DNA of 11,581 nucleotides from Eggerthellaceae bacterium (GTDB lineage Bacteria; Actinomycetota; Coriobacteriia; Coriobacteriales; Eggerthellaceae), in contig JAFXIM010000004.1 in assembly GCA_017533165.1 (NCBI GenBank), positions 1-11,581 of the forward strand. Direction: 5' to 3'. The notes beneath the pieces are model-generated. The model was not told where the DNA came from and ran no database searches. It was given only the letters and a program-made list of their open reading frames with translations. Of the stretch, positions 8,558-11,581 are shown in pieces. The first letter of the stretch is position 1. The number at the start of each line of letters is the position of its first letter. The position numbers were made by a program, and so were the translations under genes.

Positions 8558-9381
8558 GTGGTCTCGCTGTTGCCGTTGCCGCCAGTACTGCTTGCACAGA
8601 CGCAGCCATCTGCCTGTGCGCCTGCGATGTCGCCGTCGGTGATGCTGACGTTTCCTATGTCACCTGCTTCGACGGTAAGACGGTATCCCGCTTTGCGGAT
8701 GGTTTCAATATGGGTGGTCGATCCAAGGTGGTTGAGCTTTTTGCGCAGGAAGGAAATGTAGGCTTCCACGTTGTTGTCGCCCGCGTTGGACTCGATTCCC
8801 CAAGCCTTCACGATGAGTGTGTCTTTCGAAATCACCTGACCGGGGTTGGCCATGAGGATCTTGCAGATGGAGAACTCCTTGAAACTCAGGTGAATGGTCT
8901 TTCCCCCGCAAGAAAGATCGTAGCTTTCCAGATCAAGGGTAAGGTCGCCAGCTGCGACACGCTCGAATAGCACGTCGCCTTGACGGCGGGTGAGAGCTCG
9001 CAGATGCGCCATGAGCTCTGCGGGGGAGAAGGGCTTGGTCATGTAATCGTCAGCACCCGAGTCGTAGCCGGCGATCTTGTCGCTTATCGAGTCACGTGCA
9101 GTGAGCAAGAGGATGGGCGTGCTCACTTGAGCGCGACGAAGCGCGGTGGCTACTGCGAACCCGTTGAGCTTGGGAAGCATGACGTCCAAGATGATGACGT
9201 CGTATATGCCGCTGCTGCCGTAGCTGACCCCGGCCTCTCCGTCGTGGACTGCGTCGACCTGGTGGCCACTCTCCTCGAGGATGTGGGAGAGGGCGTCGCT
9301 CAGTCGTATGTCGTCTTCGATGACAAGTATGTTCACGAGCTCCGCCTTTCGAAGGCCTTCGGCTTTGTCGATCACGAACAT
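8551..9381 (-). CDS. OmpR/PhoB-family response regulator with an unusual C-terminal tail
   Basis: This protein has a receiver domain followed by a winged-helix DNA-binding domain. Numbered from ATG 9381 (276 residues), the acidic pocket is Asp23-Asp24, the phospho-Asp is Asp66 in ILDVMLP, the conserved Thr94 sits in LLTARD and Lys116 in TKPF. The winged helix spans about 143-236 with HLSFKEFSICKILMANPG and the recognition-helix region NVEAYISFLRKKL. Family members normally end just after the wing (GYRLTV here); this one continues about 38 residues in a Gly/Ser/Asp-rich tail with three cysteines (260, 262, 276). GTG 9336 before NILVIEDD is a strong alternative start, because relatives usually begin there. 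Neither start has an ideal ribosome site. It is first gene of a pair with the kinase and divergent from the lipoprotein gene, its likeliest target. Confidence 0.92.
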   Translation of the reverse strand: MFVIDKAEGLRKAELVNILVIEDDIRLSDALSHILEESGHQVDAVHDGEAGVSYGSSGIYDVIILDVMLPKLNGFAVATALRRAQVSTPILLLTARDSISDKIAGYDSGADDYMTKPFSPAELMAHLRALTRRQGDVLFERVAAGDLTLDLESYDLSCGGKTIHLSFKEFSICKILMANPGQVISKDTLIVKAWGIESNAGDNNVEAYISFLRKKLNHLGSTTHIETIRKAGYRLTVEAGDIGNVSITDGDIAGAQADGCVCASSTGGNGNSETTC

Positions 9382-9470
9382 TGTATCCTTGTCGACTCTG
9401 ATATCGGGATCCTTTCAGGTTGATTTAAGGGCTTTTGCCTAGAGTGTTACGTGGTGTTTCCCGGCACCTC

Positions 9471-9506
9471 GCGCGACGTGCTTTCCCCCGATTGCTCACG
9501 TCGCGC
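9471..9506. repeat. Perfect 10-bp inverted repeat in the divergent region
   Basis: GCGCGACGTG (9471-9480) and CACGTCGCGC (9497-9506) are exact reverse complements separated by 16 bases. On the plus strand the second arm is followed by ATTTTACTTT, so it may terminate antisense transcription coming out of the regulator gene. As DNA it could instead be an operator. Its position between two divergent genes fits either use. Confidence 0.6.
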
Positions 9507-9673
9507 ATTTTACTTTGAAGAGGTGGGCGCGGGCCTCGTCGCCTTTTGAGTCGCAACGGTGTCCCGCAGCTATACTATTTGAGATTTCGGCATTCGTGCA
9601 GCTGCGGCTTTGCAAGGTTGAGGGCTTTCAGCCGGTTTTAAGACGTTGCGGTTACGATACGCAATTCAGGGGC

Positions 9674-9700
9674 CATCTTGCCTTGTTTTCCAGCAAGATG
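9674..9700 (+). repeat. 8-bp stem-loop ahead of the lipoprotein gene
   Basis: CATCTTGC (9674-9681) and GCAAGATG (9693-9700) pair perfectly around an 11-nt T-rich loop, ending 44 bp before the lipoprotein start codon. It would lie in the leader RNA if transcription starts near 9583. No T-run follows, so it is not a terminator. Confidence 0.4.
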
Positions 9701-9744
9701 TTGAGCGGAACCGTCGGTAGTTTTATACGAAGAAAGGCCAGACC

Positions 9745-11581
9745 ATGATCATGTCAAAGAATCGAACGCTGGCATTGCGGGGACTTGCCGTGCTGCTCGT
9801 GGCGGCGACGTCTATAAGCTTGGCTGGCTGTGCGAAGTCAGCGGATACCGGCGTGTCTGCTTCTGCTCGCGAAACGGGATATGCCAAGGTGGAGGATATG
9901 GATTTCGGCTTCACCGAAAGGCAGAAGGATGCTACCTTTGATGCGGCTTCGGCAAGCAGAATAGTGCTCGGAGCTGGAGAGGGGAGCCTTGCTGCCGTTG
10001 AAGGAGAAGGTGCTGTCGTTGATGCCGATGCCGTTCGCATAACACAGGCAGGAACCTACGTGATCGAAGGTCAGATGGATGACGGCCAGCTTGTCGTTGA
10101 GGCCCCCGACGAGGCGCAGATTCATCTGGTGCTATCAGGAGTACGAGTTTTCAATGCCGACGGACCGGCTCTTTCTGTGCTTTCGGGCGCTGACGTGCTT
10201 GTCACCTTGGCCGATGGTACCGACAACGCTCTGGCTGATGGAGCTGATTACCTCCTTGCGGATGATGAAAACGAGCCGAATGCGGTGCTTTACAGCAAGG
10301 TTGATCTTGCTGTAAACGGCTCTGGTTCCCTTAGCGTGAGTGGATCCTACGAACATGGCATCAACTCCGAGGGCGTGCTTGCCATCGCTGGCGGAAGGTA
10401 TGAGGTAACGGCGCCTGAAGACGCTCTTCGTGGCAAAAACGGTGTGAAGATCAGCGAGGGCAGTTTCGATCTTCGTCCTGCGGGTGACGCCATTAAGTCG
10501 AACAACGACGAAGATGCCGCTTATGGCTTCGTGAGCATCGACGGCGGTAGCTTTGTCATCAATGCTGGCGATGATGCCGTGAACGCCTATTCTTACTGTC
10601 GTATAGCAGGCGGCAGCTTTAACGTTACGGCGGCGGGAGATGCCTTCAAAACCGATGCTGACCTCTGCATTTCGGGTGGCGATATTTCCATCAATGCCGG
10701 AGATGATGCCCTTCATGCGGAGTACACGCTTTTCATAGACGGCGGCACGATTGATGTTCAATCGTGCGTCGAGGGTTTTGAAGCTGAACGCGTCTATGTC
10801 AACGGCGGCACCTCGCATATAGTGTCGAGTGACGATGCCATAAACGCTGCTGCTCCCGAAACCGAAGCTGTGCCTAAGGAGGGCTTTGAGACCTCCGTTG
10901 GCGTCACTACCGAAAACGTCGAGACCTGCTTGATCCAAGTTAACGAAGGTTACACCGTCGTAGATGCAGGCGGGGATGGCATCGACAGCAACGGATACGT
11001 TGAGGTTAATGGTGGAATCCTGCTGGTTGAGGGTCCGTCCAGCTCAGCTGACGGGGTTTTTGATTATGGCATTGAGGCTAGGGTGACGGGCGGCACGGTG
11101 CTCATGGTGGGTACTGCGGGAATGGCGCAGGGGTTTACTGGTGGCACCCAGCCCTTTGCCATGGTTCAAGTGTCCGGATCTGCGGACCAGAGCGTGGCGC
11201 TTGCGGCTCAGGGCGGCGAGCTTTTGGCGTCGTATACTCCCAAACGCGATTATCAGCTCGTCATCGTGTCGAGCCCGGCTATGACCGATGGCGTTCAGTA
11301 TGACATCTACCTGGGTGCAGAGATCCCGAATGCCAATGACGACGGTTTTGCCGATGGGGAGTTTGTGAGCGCGGATATCATCGTGCAGTTTACGGCATCA
11401 ACGACACCTTCGGCGGGACCGGGCGGCATGGGCGGCATGGGCGGGCCGGGCGGGCCGGGCGCTCCTATGGGCTTAGGCGGCGAAGGTGACTCGGGGGCTC
11501 CGATGAGGCCTGATGTCGCGGATGTTCCGATGGCTCCGGACGAAGAGAAGCCTTTTGCTCCGGGCGCCGTGAAGCCGGAGG
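9745..11581 (+). CDS. Large beta-helix lipoprotein, DUF4353 / Cthe_2159-type carbohydrate-binding class (3' end outside window)
   Basis: 612 codons are visible and the frame is open at the window edge. The N-terminus is a lipoprotein signal peptide: basic MIMSKNR, hydrophobic core, lipobox SLAGC with Cys29, so the mature protein should be anchored outside the membrane. After an N-terminal domain (about 70-200) comes a series of coils of about 20 residues (200-460), each with a turn such as GDAIKSNN (247), GDDAVNAY (275), GDAFKTDA (298), GDDALHAE (319) and GDGIDSNG (410), followed by a strand ending xxxGGxxxxV. This matches the right-handed parallel beta-helix of the Cthe_2159-like family, whose founder binds polysaccharide and calcium; the acidic turns here could bind Ca2+. 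A Gly/Met/Pro-rich segment (559-579) and a Pro/Asp-rich segment follow. Start ATG 9745 has AAAGG seven bases upstream. The ligand is unknown. It is divergent from a two-component system. Confidence 0.85.
   Translation, partial: MIMSKNRTLALRGLAVLLVAATSISLAGCAKSADTGVSASARETGYAKVEDMDFGFTERQKDATFDAASASRIVLGAGEGSLAAVEGEGAVVDADAVRITQAGTYVIEGQMDDGQLVVEAPDEAQIHLVLSGVRVFNADGPALSVLSGADVLVTLADGTDNALADGADYLLADDENEPNAVLYSKVDLAVNGSGSLSVSGSYEHGINSEGVLAIAGGRYEVTAPEDALRGKNGVKISEGSFDLRPAGDAIKSNNDEDAAYGFVSIDGGSFVINAGDDAVNAYSYCRIAGGSFNVTAAGDAFKTDADLCISGGDISINAGDDALHAEYTLFIDGGTIDVQSCVEGFEAERVYVNGGTSHIVSSDDAINAAAPETEAVPKEGFETSVGVTTENVETCLIQVNEGYTVVDAGGDGIDSNGYVEVNGGILLVEGPSSSADGVFDYGIEARVTGGTVLMVGTAGMAQGFTGGTQPFAMVQVSGSADQSVALAAQGGELLASYTPKRDYQLVIVSSPAMTDGVQYDIYLGAEIPNANDDGFADGEFVSADIIVQFTASTTPSAGPGGMGGMGGPGGPGAPMGLGGEGDSGAPMRPDVADVPMAPDEEKPFAPGAVKPE
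11421..11456 (+). repeat. Four 9-bp tandem units coding a Gly/Met/Pro-rich segment
   Basis: GGGCGGCAT occurs twice (11421-11438), then GGGCGGGCC twice (11439-11456). They encode the GGMGGMGGPGGPG part of the lipoprotein. Tandem units of nine bases can expand or contract by slippage while keeping the reading frame. Confidence 0.75.

Larger units (their letters stand above)
9382..9744. promoter_or_regulatory. Divergent regulatory region between the response regulator and the lipoprotein gene
   Basis: These 363 bp hold no gene I can support. They contain a perfect 10-bp inverted repeat (9471-9506) and a perfect 8-bp stem (9674-9700). They also contain a candidate lipoprotein promoter, TTGAGT (9546-9551) 19 bp from TATACT (9571-9576), which would give a leader of about 160 nt. 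AAAGG (9733-9737), seven bases before ATG 9745, is the lipoprotein ribosome binding site. No strong promoter was seen facing the regulator gene. Binding sites for the regulator are expected here, but no clear direct repeat stood out. Confidence 0.45.

Noticed and set aside
9701..9729. TTGAGC with 17-bp spacing to TATACG as the lipoprotein promoter
   Set aside because: The spacing is good, but transcription would start near 9736, inside the AAAGG ribosome binding site, leaving almost no leader. The pair at 9546-9576 is more coherent.

Overview
The window reads as ordinary bacterial chromosome of moderately high GC. GTG starts occur, and most genes are preceded by Shine-Dalgarno-like sequences. 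The gene set (Asd, TlyA, L13-S9, a type III glutamine synthetase, an OmpR-type two-component pair and a beta-helix lipoprotein) and the style of the proteins suggest an actinobacterium of class Coriobacteriia, probably Eggerthellaceae. That placement is inference from remembered protein style, not from a search.

Layout. Positions 1-520 hold the C-terminal half of aspartate-semialdehyde dehydrogenase, cut by the window edge. tlyA (rRNA 2'-O-methyltransferase) follows at 573-1367. A 424-bp gap (1368-1791) contains four degenerate 33-34 bp tandem repeats, then a good sigma-70-type promoter, then a long, probably structured leader for rplM-rpsI (L13-S9, 1792-2625). That operon ends in a strong GNRA-loop terminator. 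A second hairpin at 2833-2861 closes the opposing glnN gene. glnN (2889-4979, minus strand) encodes a full-length type III glutamine synthetase except for one in-frame amber codon at position 245. Upstream, on the same strand, is a small PaaI-type hotdog thioesterase (5230-5667) with its own promoter. It is divergent from a 12-TM-class SLC13/DASS-type anion transporter (5778-7238).

The right side is a signalling and surface module. A sensor kinase (7235-8557) and an OmpR-family regulator (8551-9381) overlap on the minus strand. They diverge, across a 363-bp region with two inverted repeats, from a large lipoprotein with a right-handed beta-helix-like repeat (9745 to beyond 11581) of the Cthe_2159/DUF4353 carbohydrate-binding class. 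The arrangement suggests that the kinase and regulator control the lipoprotein gene, but the sequence does not prove this.

The observations most worth checking are: the nonsense codon that splits glnN; a degenerate repeat family coding for GEG(E/K)R-like peptides, tandem between tlyA and rplM and apparently present in variable loops of TlyA and the transporter; the rplM leader closed by a long-range 9-bp pairing; and the TCS/beta-helix lipoprotein locus with a perfect 10-bp inverted repeat. I see no CRISPR array, tRNA, rRNA, insertion sequence or phage gene.
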